Source of the DNA: Zygnema cylindricum
Lineage: Eukaryota; Streptophyta; Zygnematophyceae; Zygnematales; Zygnemataceae
Assembly: GCA_037447655.1 (NCBI GenBank)
Contig: JBBHKE010000488.1
Coordinates: forward strand, 105,978 to 169,977
Direction of reading: 5' to 3'
Length of the DNA: 64,000 bases
How positions within the stretch are numbered: the first letter of the stretch is position 1; each line of letters starts with the position of its first letter. The notes under the pieces are model-generated. The model was not told where the DNA came from. It worked only from the letters and a program-made list of their open reading frames with translations, and did not search any database. This document shows, in pieces, positions 36,960 through 52,212 of the stretch. The translations under genes and the position numbers were made by a program.

Positions 36960-37450
36960 CCTCTTTGCTCCCAATCAAGTGGCATAGGAAGTCATTGGGT
37001 TGACTTGGTTTTCCTCCATGAGGTTAGAATGACCTTGGGTGATGTGGTCCTCACGGATCCGACAAGGACCCACGTTTCTTCTCGCGCGGCATTACATATG
37101 GACGTGGCGGCTCGAGAGGCAACGACATTAAAGAAAAATGATTACGCTGAGCGAGACCAAACAAACGGATTTGTCCCATTTGTTGGATAAATTTCCACTT
37201 CTTTGAACAAGTGATTCGATGATTTCCTCCGCAAATATCTCATGAAAACATTTGAAACCTAGGACCCAAGGAAGTCCTCCCTCGAGCCTTCTTGATATTT
37301 TTTACCGTCAATGTGTATATGTGGTTGTTCAACGAGCACAAGACGCAGCTCTTCTACGACGAAGCATAGTGGCGGATGATAGGCGTTTTCTCATAGATCT
37401 TCCAACAAGGGATGCAGTCCACATCAATGATATTTGGGGGAGTGGGCTTT
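36960..37450 (+). pseudogene. Possible C-terminal remnant of a reverse-transcriptase ORF
   Basis: The plus frame encodes RMTLGDVVLTDPTRTHVSSR, then AREATTLKKNDYAERD and FVPFVG. After a frame change comes FYRQCVYVVVQRAQDAALLR. The order (DPT motif, Ala-rich helix, FVPF block, then Q-R-A near the end) resembles the C-terminus of LINE-type polyproteins. The reading is interrupted by stops and a frameshift. This is recognition by eye only. Confidence 0.35.
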
Positions 37451-38160
37451 AGTTTGTTATACCTATGACATCATGTACTGTACGTTTTTATTTGTAGTTC
37501 CTCCCTCTATGTATAGTCACTTTCGTTTGATTTGTTTAATTTTGGCAATCATTTTAGTTTTATTCGGCTTCTTCTTGCATTGGTCTTTTTTTGCTTTTAT
37601 AGTCTTCAACCGTACATTTTTTTCCTTTGAACCCCTTTGTACCTTGATGGTTTATTCCATCGCTCTTTGTGAAATTAAAATTATATTTTTTACTTTACGC
37701 TAAAGTACTTTCGAAATTCAAATTTTTCGGCTACAGTCTAGGTGAAATTATTTAATATTTCTCCGTGACCAAAATTCAAATCTCAAAATTACACGTCATC
37801 TTGCCGTATGATACTTGTAGGCCCCCGCCATTGGAAGCCTTTAATGTGTACCTTTGGTAAACAAATGACGCAAAATCCAAATCTCGTAAATAATCAAAAT
37901 ATGTCGGCAAAATTTCATTATTTAGAGCGTAAAATAATAATTTATGAACCGCTTTGGAGTTAAACCGGGTAGATGTTACAGTAGTAATTATGCATTTAGA
38001 CGGAGGGCAACTGGTAACATTGAATTTTGTATCGAAATTTCATAATACATTGTCAAATTGTTGTTGTGTCGCATCTAAGGTCAAAATCTTTGAATTTGAT
38101 TCTGTATGGCACGCAATATGTTGTTGGATACAATACCGTGAGGCATATTTTATGCCTAAT
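37451..38160. other. Intergenic DNA, no gene supported
   Basis: AT-rich. Short F/V-rich frames follow from composition. Confidence 0.4.
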
Positions 38161-38164
38161 CCAT

Positions 38165-38372
38165 GTCCCTCTAGTAGTGTTAATGTTTTTTTGTCATTTA
38201 ATACATATTTTCCCATGCACACATTTTTTTTCGATTGGAGTCCGGTAATCGGCAAGTGGGGATATCTCTTTTCACTTGCAACCGTCAGATTACCAATTCA
38301 ACAAGTGTGGACGTAGAAAAAATGTTGTAAGTGGGGAAAAAAATAACACTAATAGCGATATACGATGTAGTT
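38165..38372. mobile_element. Diverged TACACCG-family MITE
   Basis: The right end AACACTAATAGCGATATACG then ATGTAGT and the arm AACAAGTGTGGACGTAGAAA follow the family layout. The left end is reduced to AGTAGTGTTAATG. Confidence 0.55.
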
Positions 38373-38789
38373 ACCTGTTTAGTATAATATGCCAGAAGTT
38401 TCAGTAGTGAATATTATATCTGTGCACATTACAATAGCGTGAATTTGACGATGGCGGCAAACGACAATTTTGCGTGCCAGTTATACTAATATACTCATAT
38501 AATAGATATGTACATTATTTGATATGTGAACACGTACTACGTGTCGTCAACTTGAAAATCAGTACGATTTGCAAATTCTTTTAAATCTTTGACAAAAAAA
38601 ATGTACTTTGGACGTTTCCGTAACCGTCCACCCATACGAACTGGAAAAATAGGGCTTTGGTTGAGTTAGTTGAGTTCGATGATAGTGTGGCGCAAAAGTA
38701 ACTGAAAATATTTATTTGATTTGAAGTCCGACCAAAAAATGTATTTTCACTAGTGTTTTCAATCTGCAAAAGCCAAAATCTTATCGCAA

Positions 38790-39215
38790 AAAGACCGATA
38801 CTGATATTTATCGGTTATTGAATGGTGAGGGGTTTTGATATATCGCTCCGAGACCAACAAATTTCTTATCTACAACAAGTAGTAAAAATATAGTACGCTA
38901 AACAATAGTCCTTTGAAACACATATTGTATGATATTGTTGACTATATATGGCGTGGCATGCCACCTATGAAAATGGGTTACGTACTCTGTATAATGGGAG
39001 TTCAGTACGAACAACTATTCGTATAGATGTATGGAACAAACCGTACAACTATCGTTGTTAGTTATCAATACCGGTGTTATTGCGATAAAAAACCGATATC
39101 ATTGGTTTTTTTCGCAATAATACTTGTACTGATATATTGTGCCATTATATCGATTATGGGTAAGCCAAAAAAAGGGACATATCCGTTATAGTCAAAACCC
39201 TACTGATACACAACA
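38790..39215. mobile_element. Possible old relic of the ATATCG-rich hAT MITE family
   Basis: ATATCG/GATATA-rich stretches and an ACACAACACTA end recall the element at 30688-31085, but alignment is weak. Confidence 0.3.
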
Positions 39216-39496
39216 CTAATAATCATTTTATCCTACTTGATAACATCGCTCATTTTTTCTGAAAACGTCAGTGACTATAATATAATTCCCATGAACGTCG
39301 CTGACTAAAAGTTTAATATTTGATGACTTGTTTTTAGGGTTTGAACCAAATCAGAGTCTACAAGGGGTGGCGATATAGAGAAGATTGATACATTATGTGT
39401 TTGTTTTGCAGCGGTTGTGTATCAAATATCGCTTTCGATACGCAAACCAGGAACCCGTAGCGAGTATCGCCAAATAGTCCACGATGTATATCGCAA

Positions 39497-39616
39497 GCAA
39501 TCCGTTTCGCTGTCCTGATCCAAAAGTTAACGAACCTGCGGGCAGGCTCGTTTGTTTGCGTACGGCACCGACACTGGATTACTTAACGACAACGAAACGA
39601 CAGCGAAACGGATTGC
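39497..39616. repeat. 120-bp hairpin with perfect 18-bp inverted repeats
   Basis: GCAATCCGTTTCGCTGTC at 39497-39514 is the exact reverse complement of GACAGCGAAACGGATTGC at 39599-39616. The loop is GC-richer than its surroundings. Confidence 0.85.
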
Positions 39617-40329
39617 TCTCCCTTCTAATGTCGAATACAGTCCGCGAATAACCCTATTTAGTAATTATTCCTCAACGCTATTACCAGTGTCGTTTAATTT
39701 TGTCATATGAGTGGACGTGCTGAGCCCACGTCTCCTTAATTGGTTACAATAATACAATCTACTCATTTTGTTTCAACAAAGAAAATGATAGTTAATCAAC
39801 ACCATTTCACACTGTAGCCGTATGCAGGTACAGTATCTTCCGAGATTCGACATTGGAGGATCCACGAGCCTTTTGTCCTTTTTACCGGTTATCCGGTTAA
39901 AATCCTCTGTATTATCTACAGTAGTTTGTAACAGCTTAGAAAACAAATATAGTTACTGGTAGGTAGACAACGACGCGCCGTACAGAATCTCATTGTCTCT
40001 GCGTACGGAGAATACGATTCTAAAATTCCAGTTACAAAGTCCAAAATGTAAACCACACTACTGCTGGTAAACGGCCTAAATTCCGTATTTGACCATTTGT
40101 AAAGTTTTTAGAGTACAGTATATTTTGTCGTGTAGTGTGGTTTTCAACCGTCTATCCCCGAACCGGTTAAATCTCCTGACATCGTTCGGCTGAATTACCC
40201 GTTCGCTATTTCGTCTTTTGTAACTGAAATTCTACGTACGCCTGGTAGTCGTTACCAAACGCCCTTCACAAGATTCCACAAAACCACCAAAACCGCAAAA
40301 GTCGTTCCGCTTCTTCAATTCCACACGTT

Positions 40330-40440
40330 CGGTTCCCAAGTTCGCTTCCATTCCTCTCTCTCCTTCCTCTCTCTTCTTCCTCTCTCTCCTTTCTCTCTCT
40401 ATCTCTTTCACCGCTCCTTCCTTTCTAACTTCTCCTTCGG
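40330..40440. repeat. CT-rich tract in the 5' UTR or promoter of the Cys/Trp-module gene
   Basis: CTCTCTCCTTCCTCTCTC-type sequence ends about 180 bp before the start codon. In plant genes such tracts often mark core promoters (Y patch); its use here is inference. Confidence 0.5.
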
Positions 40441-40616
40441 AATACCCCAAAACCCTAACCTAGAAAAAGCGAAACAAATCTCAGTTACAAATCTAGGGAA
40501 ATCCCGAGACTAAGAAGAACCCTAGAAAGAAAAACTCAAGACAGCCCAAGAAGGCATAATACGACAGGGGAAACCTTAAAAAAACAGGGGAAAAAGTAAG
40601 GACCGATTTTAAAAAC

Positions 40617-40913
40617 ATGGGGAATCTCCTTTTCCAAGGAGTAACACTCTTTCTAACCCTTTACTTTACCCACATTTCACGTAGCTTCGTAGAAGCAACC
40701 CTCCTCGGATCCTGCCCGGCGTTCAACGACGGAAAATGGGCGGTGGGCGAACTTCTTCCCCATGTTAACAGTTTAAAGCAGAACAGTAAACTGGACATCA
40801 CATATAACGACCGTACTCCCCGAGCTTGTTGCGACGCCTGTACTCGACTTTCTACTTGCAAGTATTGGACTTGGCTTGCCGCTACTAGAGGAGCTAGTCT
40901 CGGTACTTCTCTT

Positions 40914-40978
<65 letters not shown>

Positions 40979-42682
40979 ATGTATCTCTATTTTTCTCTTC
41001 TCCCTCTCTCCACTTGTGTCTCTTTCCCTCTCCATATATCTCTTTCTAGCATTTTCTTTACTTCTTTTTGTAGTTTTATTTCCATCTGTCTACTTTTGTA
41101 TATTCTGTTCATCACCTCTGTTTAATTGACCTAATTGTCTCTATATCTTCCCTCACGTTTTGTTTCTCTTCATGTTTCCTTCGCTTTTCTTCTGTCCATC
41201 CTCCTTCTTTTTCCTTAATCGATTTTCCTTTCCCTTTCTTCCAAAACCATTTTTAGTTATCCTCTCCCCATATCGACCCCTTCCAAACCTTCCTCGCTGA
41301 CTTTGACTCTCCGTCCGCTTCTCCTAACATTTTCCTCTTACTCCTCTCACGTGCTTCTTATCTTCCTCCCTTCCTCCCTTCCCTCTCCTTTCCTTCTCCC
41401 CTCTCCCTCTCCCCTCCCTCTTTTCCTCTATTCCACCTCGTTTTACTTTTCCCTCTTACCCTTTCACCAACTCAGACTCCCCTCTCTCTCCCTTACTCCC
41501 TCCCTCCCTCCTCCTTCCCCACCCCCCTTCTAAACACAAACCACCCTCTCCCTCCTTTCAGGAAACTGCACCCTTTTCCGTGATTTCGCCTGCGAAGCAG
41601 ATGAATCCGGGAACCTTCCCATCGACCTCGACAACCGAAAGGCGCGTACCGGATCCAACATCTGCAGTCGGCCGGAAACTCGCGATACGACCGGAACAGT
41701 CAGTCTCGAATCAATTCGAGAAGCGGCGATCGCGGAAGTTAAATCGCATTTAAACGCGGAAATCGCGGTCGGGGAAGCGGAAATCGCTCGACTCAAAGCC
41801 GAAGAACAAGCGATCCTTCGGTCAGAAGCCGAAGCGGAAGTCGAAGCTGCGGAAGAAGAACAACTGTTGGCCGAAGCGAAACTGGCGGAAGCTCAAGCGG
41901 CGGCCGAGCTTGCAAAGGCGAAAGCGAAAGAAGCGAAGGCTATGGCCGCTTTGAAAGCGGCACAAGAAGCCGAAGCCGCGGCGAAAGCGAAATTAGCAGA
42001 AGAAGAAGCACAAGCCGCCAAAATTATGGACGAGGAATCGAAAGTCGAGGCACAGATCAAGGCGGCCAAAGCCGCAAAAGCTTCGGCAGATGAGGTTTTG
42101 GCCATGCAAATGATGATAAATGATAAGGATAGGCAGGCGAAGGATTTGAAAGATCCTTATCACGATTGTCCGGCGAAGATTGAGAAGGGACAATGGGCGG
42201 TTGGGACTTTAAGGAATTTGGTGGGGGCAAATGGGAATTATTCGAGGATTGCGGACATTCTGAAAAATGTGACACCTGGAGTGTGTTGCCAAATTTGTGG
42301 GACTACATCTGGATGTGTTTATTGGAGCTGGTTGGCTAGCCAAAGAGGAGCTGTAAAAGGTGTTGTCTCTCTCCCTTCCCCGCCCCCCTTCCTTCGTTTT
42401 TGAGTGAGATTTTTCGTCGAATGTGATGGGTTTAGGATTTTCCCTAGGTTTTCCTTCCTTCCCCTCTCCCTCTCCTCTCCCTCTCTATGTTCCTCCTCTT
42501 TTATTGAATGACAAAATGGAAGGCCAGAAAACTGAGTTTTTTTCTCTTTTCTTTGTGCAGGTGATTGTTCATTTTTCAGCTATCTCGGATGTAGTCCTGA
42601 TAGGTATGGAAACTTGCCGTTTGAGAAAAAGGATAAATTGGGAAGAGTTGGAAAATCTTGTGGTGTTTCCGCAAATAACTAA
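40617..42682 (+). CDS. Secreted protein with two Cys/Trp (Apple/PAN-like) modules and an Ala-rich coiled coil
   Basis: Exons 40617-40902, 41562-42359 and 42561-42682 give 401 residues with all phases consistent. The N-terminus (MGNLLFQGVTLFLTLYF) is a likely signal peptide. Module 1 (about 31-135) has CPAFNDGKWAVGELL, ACCDACTRLSTCKYWTWLA and GNCTLFRDFAC. Module 2 (about 295-401) repeats the plan: CPAKIEKGQWAVGTL, VCCQICGTTSGCVYWSWLA and GDCSFFSYLGC. The CC-x2-C-x5-C-x-YW-W-L-A spacing resembles Apple/PAN domains. In both modules the intron falls at the same Gly codon before the NC/DC block, so the two arose by internal duplication. Between them, residues of roughly 145-280 are Ala/Glu/Lys-rich and coiled-coil-like. 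It is convergent with the carbonic anhydrase at 46128. No named family is assigned; the role may be extracellular matrix or surface binding. Confidence 0.8.
40915..41560. repeat. CT-rich intron 1 of the Cys/Trp-module gene
   Basis: (CT)n at 40915-40977 and CCCTCTCC-rich sequence at 41340-41560 on the sense strand. The last 110 bp, up to the acceptor, are also present upstream of the pseudogene copy at 53906. Confidence 0.9.
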
Positions 42683-45600
42683 GAATACTACATTTTTTTC
42701 TTTTTTCTTTTTTGTTTTTGGTACTATCTTAGGAAAAGTAAATCCAGTTTACTGGATGTAGAACGGGTAAAATTGGATTTATGAAAGGCAGAATTTGAGA
42801 AGAATAGAATTAAGGGCAGGTCAGTTTGATTTTCACCTCCTTTTTTTTTCTGTTGCTGTAATTTTTAGATTTCTTTTTTGTAATATTTTAGCTCTTTTTT
42901 GTTTTGCTCAATGTTGTGATATTGTTGATAAAAAGTTCACGACAGGAAAAAAATGAAAATAGAGGTGGTTTTTCTCTTTTTTTTTCCCCTCGAATTTTCT
43001 CTTTATTTTGTGTATATCTAATAAGTTATAATATCGAATTCGCGATGTCACTCTTTTACGTTCACCGCTAATTTTTATATTTTTTATTTGTATCTGTGCC
43101 CTTGAAAAAAAAAGTATGTTTTACAATTGATACACACAAAAAACATTTCCTTTTCGGTTAATTGCTTTTTTAAACTGTGAACAACAACAAAGAATAAAAG
43201 CTTAAATATTTGTTTTTATGATGTATTCGGGAGGTTTCTTTGAACTATCTGTCCATCGTTGTGACATCCATCTTATGAACTGAAATTAATTCACGGGTAT
43301 AGTGGTATTTGCAAACAATTGAATGTGATTTTATAGTGAAACCATTATCAACGCCTTGGTTTATGTTAATTTTTTTACTGAAGTATGGCGATGCCATGGT
43401 ACTGAAGTATGGCGATGCCATGGTACTAAAGCATCCAATTCCATCGCATTACGTTTTGGTGAAACTGTCTAAACTCAATTTTTTGCGAATCACGCATAGC
43501 CGATCTTTTTTATAGAAAAAGCGCAAACTTTGAGGTGAACTTTAGATAAGTTTAATACATAAGTTAAGTTAAGGTACACTTAAAAAATTGTGACTGTACT
43601 TCTAGCCTAGTTGCCGTTTTCACATATGTATTACTTGCCTGACACACAGAACATCTGAGAGATGTCTAAGAAAATGAGAAATAAGGAACCAGATGAATGT
43701 TTGTATTCCAGAAAAAACCTTATGGACAAATTCTTTCCCTTGTACTGAAAAGTTTTTAAAATGCTCTGTAAATGCGGACGGAACAACTGCCGTAGAAGTA
43801 AACTTGAGTGAGTTTAAAAGTGTATTCGGAAAAACAAGAATGTTTTGGGAGTTTTAAGGAATACTGACGTCATGTGTTTAAGTATGCGTGTGGTTTGTTT
43901 TCTTTTTGATGTACCTCGTTTATTTATCTGTTCTTCATATTTCCAGTTGACTTTCTATTTATTTTGACCTTTTGGATACATATTTAAATATCCTTATCAT
44001 ATGTTTGGCTTAAACTAAAATCCCAGGTAAGAAACAAAATATGCATTGTAAGCATCCGAACTTCAAAAAGAAATCCTTTTCTCCACGTTTTCTCGCTCAT
44101 TTCCCCTCTCCTCCACATCCTCTTTCCTTTTTGCTCTTGCAGCTGCGGCTTCGGCCACGCATAAAGAGGCAATTTATGTTTAGTGGCCATGTTAGGGACA
44201 TTCTCAATTCAAATAAAGGATGGGAAACAGTTAGTTGCAGTAATTTTTTTTACTAAGTAGCATTCTCAATGAACATTTTACAAAGATAAATATGATTTAG
44301 TTAAGATACATACTCGAGAATGTGTTTTCTGGATATGTTAATAGGCAAGAGTCTAATTTTTACTTGGGAGAGCTAGTACTGGACAAATTTGGCGCCTCTC
44401 CACCTTTTACAAGTTGCGGTCGGTGAATGTGACAAAACAACTGACGAACCAGCAAGAAGAACTGCCGACAGTCGTTTCATTCCCGACGAGACACACTTAC
44501 AAACACGAATCTCCAGGGACGGTTTACGACCACTCCGTGAAGTGATGTGTCTAAACATCCAACAATGGGATCGATGATTTAGATTCCGAACAAACACCAG
44601 AGGAGCGTTGGGATTTACAGATGACAACCAGTGGAGATTAATTGGGCCGTCGATCGACCTGCATGCCATACTCTGGCTGGTGAGCCAGACCTTGTCGCAC
44701 GGACCGTTATACTCTCCAGAAGAATGTGCACCCTATCTTAGAGGACCAGCTCGCCTGGTTGTGCAAGCATCGCTAGCACTTGAGGCGGAGAAAGAAAGGT
44801 AAAAAGGAAATTTGAAAATTGCGCACGTTGGGATGGGAAACAATCAAGCAAGAGAGGAGAGGAAGGATGGAACACCGAAGAAGTTAAATCCAGTTTCGAG
44901 AAGTGTTTTGGAGAAGGATCCTCGGCCTGAGAGGTTGGGACGTGGTCGAAACCGATACGTCAAAGTGGAAATGGCATGCAAAGGAGGGGACACAGCTGAC
45001 AAAAGTATTTGCTAATGAAGAACCGGGCAAGATGGTCTGGATCACAGGGGATTAGCTGGAGGAAGGGAAAAAACTAGCTAGTTTTTTTTCTTTAAAAGAC
45101 GATCGAGCAGATTGCAAAAAACAAATATATGTGTTCCTGGGGCGAGACAAATGTCGGATTTACAAAGACACCAATCTGAAATGATTTCGTGGACGAATAT
45201 GCCGATTTTTGGTAGAAGCACTTCCCCTTCATTTTTTATAAGGAAGGATTTGCAAAAGACAGGTCCAACAATCGGAAGTGTTAAAGTTAGTATGCAAAAG
45301 TACATGGCTAAACCAATTTACCTTCCCAACAACACTTCAGCCAATGAAGGATTTTTCAGGAAATGACTGTCAAAATCCGATGTGTGGTGATTAGGAAATG
45401 CAATATGTTTCTAATGCCAAGCCTTGAGAAACTAGTTGACAGCCTAACAAGGGTCAAAATTTACTCACTTTAGAATTGGAGCAAGGGTTTACCGAGTGTC
45501 AATTAAACAAAATCAACGAGAGAGGATGACATTTTATGCAAAAAGTTGGTTTAAAAAATGGGTGTCTCATCATGAAAGAGACAAAGACAATGAAAACCAA

Positions 45601-46127
45601 TCATCTGTTATTTAGAAAATTCTTACTCAAATTGATGGATGATGTAAAAATCATTCTTCATAAAAATAGAATGACATTTGCAAAAGAGACACTTAATGCA
45701 AGGCCTGGCCAATCACGACTCACCAATCCCTAACGCCACTGCAAAACACTCTATAAATCCACCTACACTCAAAAACCTAAATCTCACCAAAAAAAGACAA
45801 ATTCACAAAATCCTGAGTCATTCAAAAACACTACCTTGCTATTGTAATAATTTCTGAGCAATAATACACTGAGCCATAATTTCTTACGTAAACGCTCTCT
45901 ATAATCATATTTAAACCTTACACTCTTCATACAACCTTCCGCTAGCTTCCTTAATGTGTAGAGTATACTTTCAAGACCTCAATGAAACGATCTTCATTTC
46001 AAATATGTCTATCAAATTCCTCCTACAAAATTTTTGTTTGCCTGCAATTCAAAAAGATCTTTCCTGTAGAGGAATTAAGCTTAACTTTCTATTTCACATA
46101 CTCTATATACTATGTATCGTTTGGTGT
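42683..46127. other. Convergent intergenic region between the two genes of unit A
   Basis: The first 700 bp and the last 700 bp match unit B. A 24-bp perfect tandem duplication lies at 43377-43424. The part 44350-45350 has open frames on plus (44608-45015, GPARLVVQASLALEAEKER) with no recognised domain. It is the stretch missing from unit B, so an inserted element is possible. Confidence 0.5.
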
Positions 46128-49234
<3,107 letters not shown>

Positions 49235-49490
49235 GCTCCTATTGGCTGAGAGAAGACGAGATAATGACAAAGTAAAGATCCTTTGAAACTAAACTGCGCA
49301 GCAAACGAGGTCTCGCTCGCGGTTCAAAAGTGCTTCACAAGGCAATGGTATTAAATGAAGTGGCAGAAGGATGATGCTCAATATGTAAAACTCAACTGCG
49401 ACCGGTTTCGAAGGTGAACTGACTCGTTGTCTAACCAACCTGCGGTTGTCATTTAAATACTTTAATGGTTTCACACGTGTCACGACCAAG
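49235..49490 (-). promoter_or_regulatory. Conserved upstream region of carbonic anhydrase copy 1
   Basis: It stays nearly identical to 59897-60150 although flanking DNA diverges. On minus it contains a CCAAT box (AGCCAATAGG) 5 bp upstream of the ATG, an AT-rich ATTTAATACC, and farther out the palindrome ACACGTGT (49473-49480), an E/G-box-like core. Function is inferred from conservation only. Confidence 0.45.
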
Positions 49491-50500
49491 TGGAATTTCG
49501 CAGGTGTCTGGAGCCGATCTGGCGCTCCCCGGCAGATGCAGTCGTCCTTTATCCCATAACCCAAGTCCAAATCCCTCCAGTAGATACCGACTGGGACACG
49601 ACAGAAAAGGACGACCGTACAGGGAGTACTGCAGGCGAATCTCTACAGCTACACAAGTTTGTCGTTTAGTATAATGGTGCACCAAAATTGTACCTTCACG
49701 AATCGAAAATATTTACATGTTTTACATGTCTGTACGGTCAGACTTTCAAATCTGGGTCGAATCCATCGAGCCGACAGATTTTGTTCACTGAAAATGCACA
49801 CGTCACTTATTCTCAGATTTACAGATAGAATTGACACGTAATCTAGCAAACTTTTTTTGTATTTTCCTTTGTTTTTTTCTTTTTTAACTTTCCCATAGGT
49901 GTTGAAAACTTTGTAAAACTGTAACGAATTTTGTACAATGTCGCTTCAAGCTTACGTCATATGTGACAGTGCAGAATAAGTTATTGCGCGGCGTGAAACT
50001 ACTCCGGTATTTACGGCGATGACTGGACTTCCACAGCGATGACGTGGCAATATGTCTGCCGCGAAACCATCATGGACACAACTAGAATTGTTACTGAGGA
50101 CGATTGTACGCCTACGTGTACAAGTACGGTCGGTCACAATCATCAATCTACAGCGATACATTGTCGGATGCATGCCAAGTGTCGTACTTCACATCCCGAC
50201 CCTGTAATGTCGACAAAATGATTTTCCGTACAAATGGTCCTTAACCGCCCCACTTTCCCTGGGGCGGTGTCTTCCATTCGAGTCAAGATGACTGCTCCTC
50301 CCTGACTACGCGACAAAACCTTACCTGGATGCTCAACTCTGCTGCAATTCCGTACACCCGCAAGATTGTCCTCTGCTGGTCGGTGGCAAACCACCCCGCT
50401 CAATAAATCCGCAATATCGACAATTTCGGCAATATCGGCGATACTCTCCCGCGCACCGATACGAACAGACGGCATCGGCATATGCCCCTCTCTCGGCACC
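49491..50500. other. Duplicated upstream flank, no gene supported
   Basis: Matches 60150-61620 with gaps. Open frames on both strands overlap and have no recognised domain. Confidence 0.45.
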
Positions 50501-50680
50501 GACATTTTCCCTCCTTCCCTCCCCCTCTCCAATCGCCCTCCTCTCCCCATCGGACCCGCCCCCTCTCTCCTTCCCTTCTCCTCCCCTCCCCTTCCTTCCT
50601 AATAGTAACATTTCTGATTCCCTTTTACCTCTCCCTCCCTTCTCGAACCGACATTTCTCCCTCCCCTCCCCACCCTTGAC
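50500..50680. repeat. CT-rich tract
   Basis: CCCTCTCC/CCTTCCCTC sequence on plus, outside any recognised gene. Confidence 0.8.
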
Positions 50681-50834
50681 GCCAAGACTTTCCTCTTTGA
50701 CGCTCTGTGCGTCATAACTCTCTGCATTTTATGTGTTTTTTCATATTTTTTCAGTGCGTATTTTTCCTTTTCGTGCGTTCTTGAGTTGGCGGCTTGATAG
50801 CTTGTGCGGGGAGAGTGTCGTTCAATCTGAACCC

Positions 50835-50940
50835 AAGGGGAAGGGAGGGAGGGAGAGGAGGAGGGAGAGGGAGGGGAAGAAGGAAAGGAAGAGATAGAAA
50901 TAGATTAAAGGAGGTAGGGAGAGGGAGAGGGTATTGAGGA
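50835..50940. repeat. GA-rich tract
   Basis: GGGAGGGAGAGGAGG-type sequence on plus, next to the tRNA-like element. Confidence 0.8.
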
Positions 50941-50991
50941 TCGGCGATATTCTACGTATCGCATGGGCGCCAAAGTGAAAACTTTGGAAAT

Positions 50992-51065
50992 GGCCAAGCC
51001 GGGGTTCAAACCCGGGACCTTGTGTTAGCCGTACACTAGCTCTACCAACTGAGTAACCGATGTGC
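50992..51065 (-). mobile_element. tRNA-like head of a SINE, or tRNA pseudogene
   Basis: On minus: TTACTCAGTTGGTAGAGC (D-arm, box A) and CCCGGGTTTGAACCCCGG (T-arm with 5-bp stem, box B). The anticodon arm GTGT..ACAC is recognisable, but position 33 is C rather than T. The acceptor ends (ACATCGG and CTTGGCC) do not pair. It is therefore unlikely to be a working tRNA. Confidence 0.6.
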
Positions 51066-51179
51066 ATGCAAGCGCCTGAAACCGAATTTACGGCAATGAA
51101 AGGCGCACTGGCGGAACCAGCATTTACTGCGATACACACGTGTACGAGTGGAGTCTGAAGTGGACAATCCTCCAACATA

Positions 51180-51455
51180 GGGAGGTAGAGGGAATGGGAG
51201 AGAGTGAGGAAGGGAGAAAAAGAGATTAAAGAGAGAGGGAGAGGGAAGTGGAGATTATGGGAGAGAGAGGGAAAGAGAGGTAGAGGGAGAGAGGGGGAGA
51301 GAGGGAGAGGGGGTGGAGAGAGTGGGTGGGAGGGAGAAAGAAAGGGAGAGACGGAGGAAGAGGGAGAAAGAGGGAGGTGAGGGACAAAGAGAGAGAACGA
51401 GAGAGAGAGAAAATGAAAGAGAGCGAGAACGAGAGACAGAGAGAGAGAATGACAG
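51180..51455. repeat. GA-rich satellite
   Basis: GAGAGAGGGAGAGAGGGG-type purine tract on plus, with no supported gene around it. Confidence 0.9.
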
Positions 51456-51601
51456 AGCTACAGGCGACAATATTCTGGCTTTCTAGGTCTTCTATATTAG
51501 GAGATTTGTTTTATTGTCATGAATTTGAGTTTGTAATTTTGTTGTGCCTTTTTTTCTTGTTCTTTAATTGGTGCTTTTGGGATTTTGCAGCTGGTTATTT
51601 T

Positions 51602-51735
51602 GGGTATCGGGTAAAATCATATCGCGATAATTTTGAAATTCGATACATTGATTATCGATCAGTCAGATGCCTCGATATATCGTACCGGGACTAACAAAAA
51701 TTATCGGGATATATTTCGCGATATATAGTACTTTT
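51602..51735. mobile_element. Partial copy of the hAT-type MITE
   Basis: TTGGGTATCGGGTAAAATCA followed by TATCGCGATAATTTTGAAAT and CTCGATATATCGTACCGGGA matches the reverse complement of the right half of 30688-31085. The other half is missing. Confidence 0.75.
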
Positions 51736-51979
51736 TAAATTTAATGCTTATATAATATATTACTTTATCGAAAACAAAAAATTGTATGATACGCCGCGTA
51801 TGACGTGAATTTTGTTACGTTACTTCAAGGTAGACGGCGCAACATGTAACCATAGAAAAATTAGTACCTTTTTTAATTAGTACGTTTTAACGTACAGAAC
51901 TTCGAATTTTCAAAGGAAAAGCTCACACTAATTTAGTGAAATGATGATCTAACAAAAAAAAATTTGCAGACTGTTTGTT

Positions 51980-52075
51980 TCAGTAGTAACACTAGTACTA
52001 GCAGCAGGAGTAGCATTAGTACTAGCAGCAGCAGCAATACCACTAGTATTACTAGTATTACTAGTTTACTAGCAT
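51980..52075. repeat. Trinucleotide AGT/AGC/ACT repeat
   Basis: AGTAGTAACACTAGTACTAG, then AGCAGCAGCAATACC and ACTAGTATTACTAGT. Not in a supported gene. Confidence 0.85.
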
Positions 52076-52212
52076 TCTTTAATTTTTTCTTTATCTTAAT
52101 ATTTATTTACAAAAAAATAAAAACCATAAAAAGAGAAAAAAAAGAAGAAAAATATATATATAAATAAAAACATAAAAAGAAGTACAGCAGTTGCACTCTA
52201 AGAAGTTATTTG

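Noticed and set aside
50333-50611. Overlapping minus frames rich in Gly, Arg and Glu
   Set aside because: Caused by the CT-rich tract on plus; no domain or conserved counterpart in unit B.
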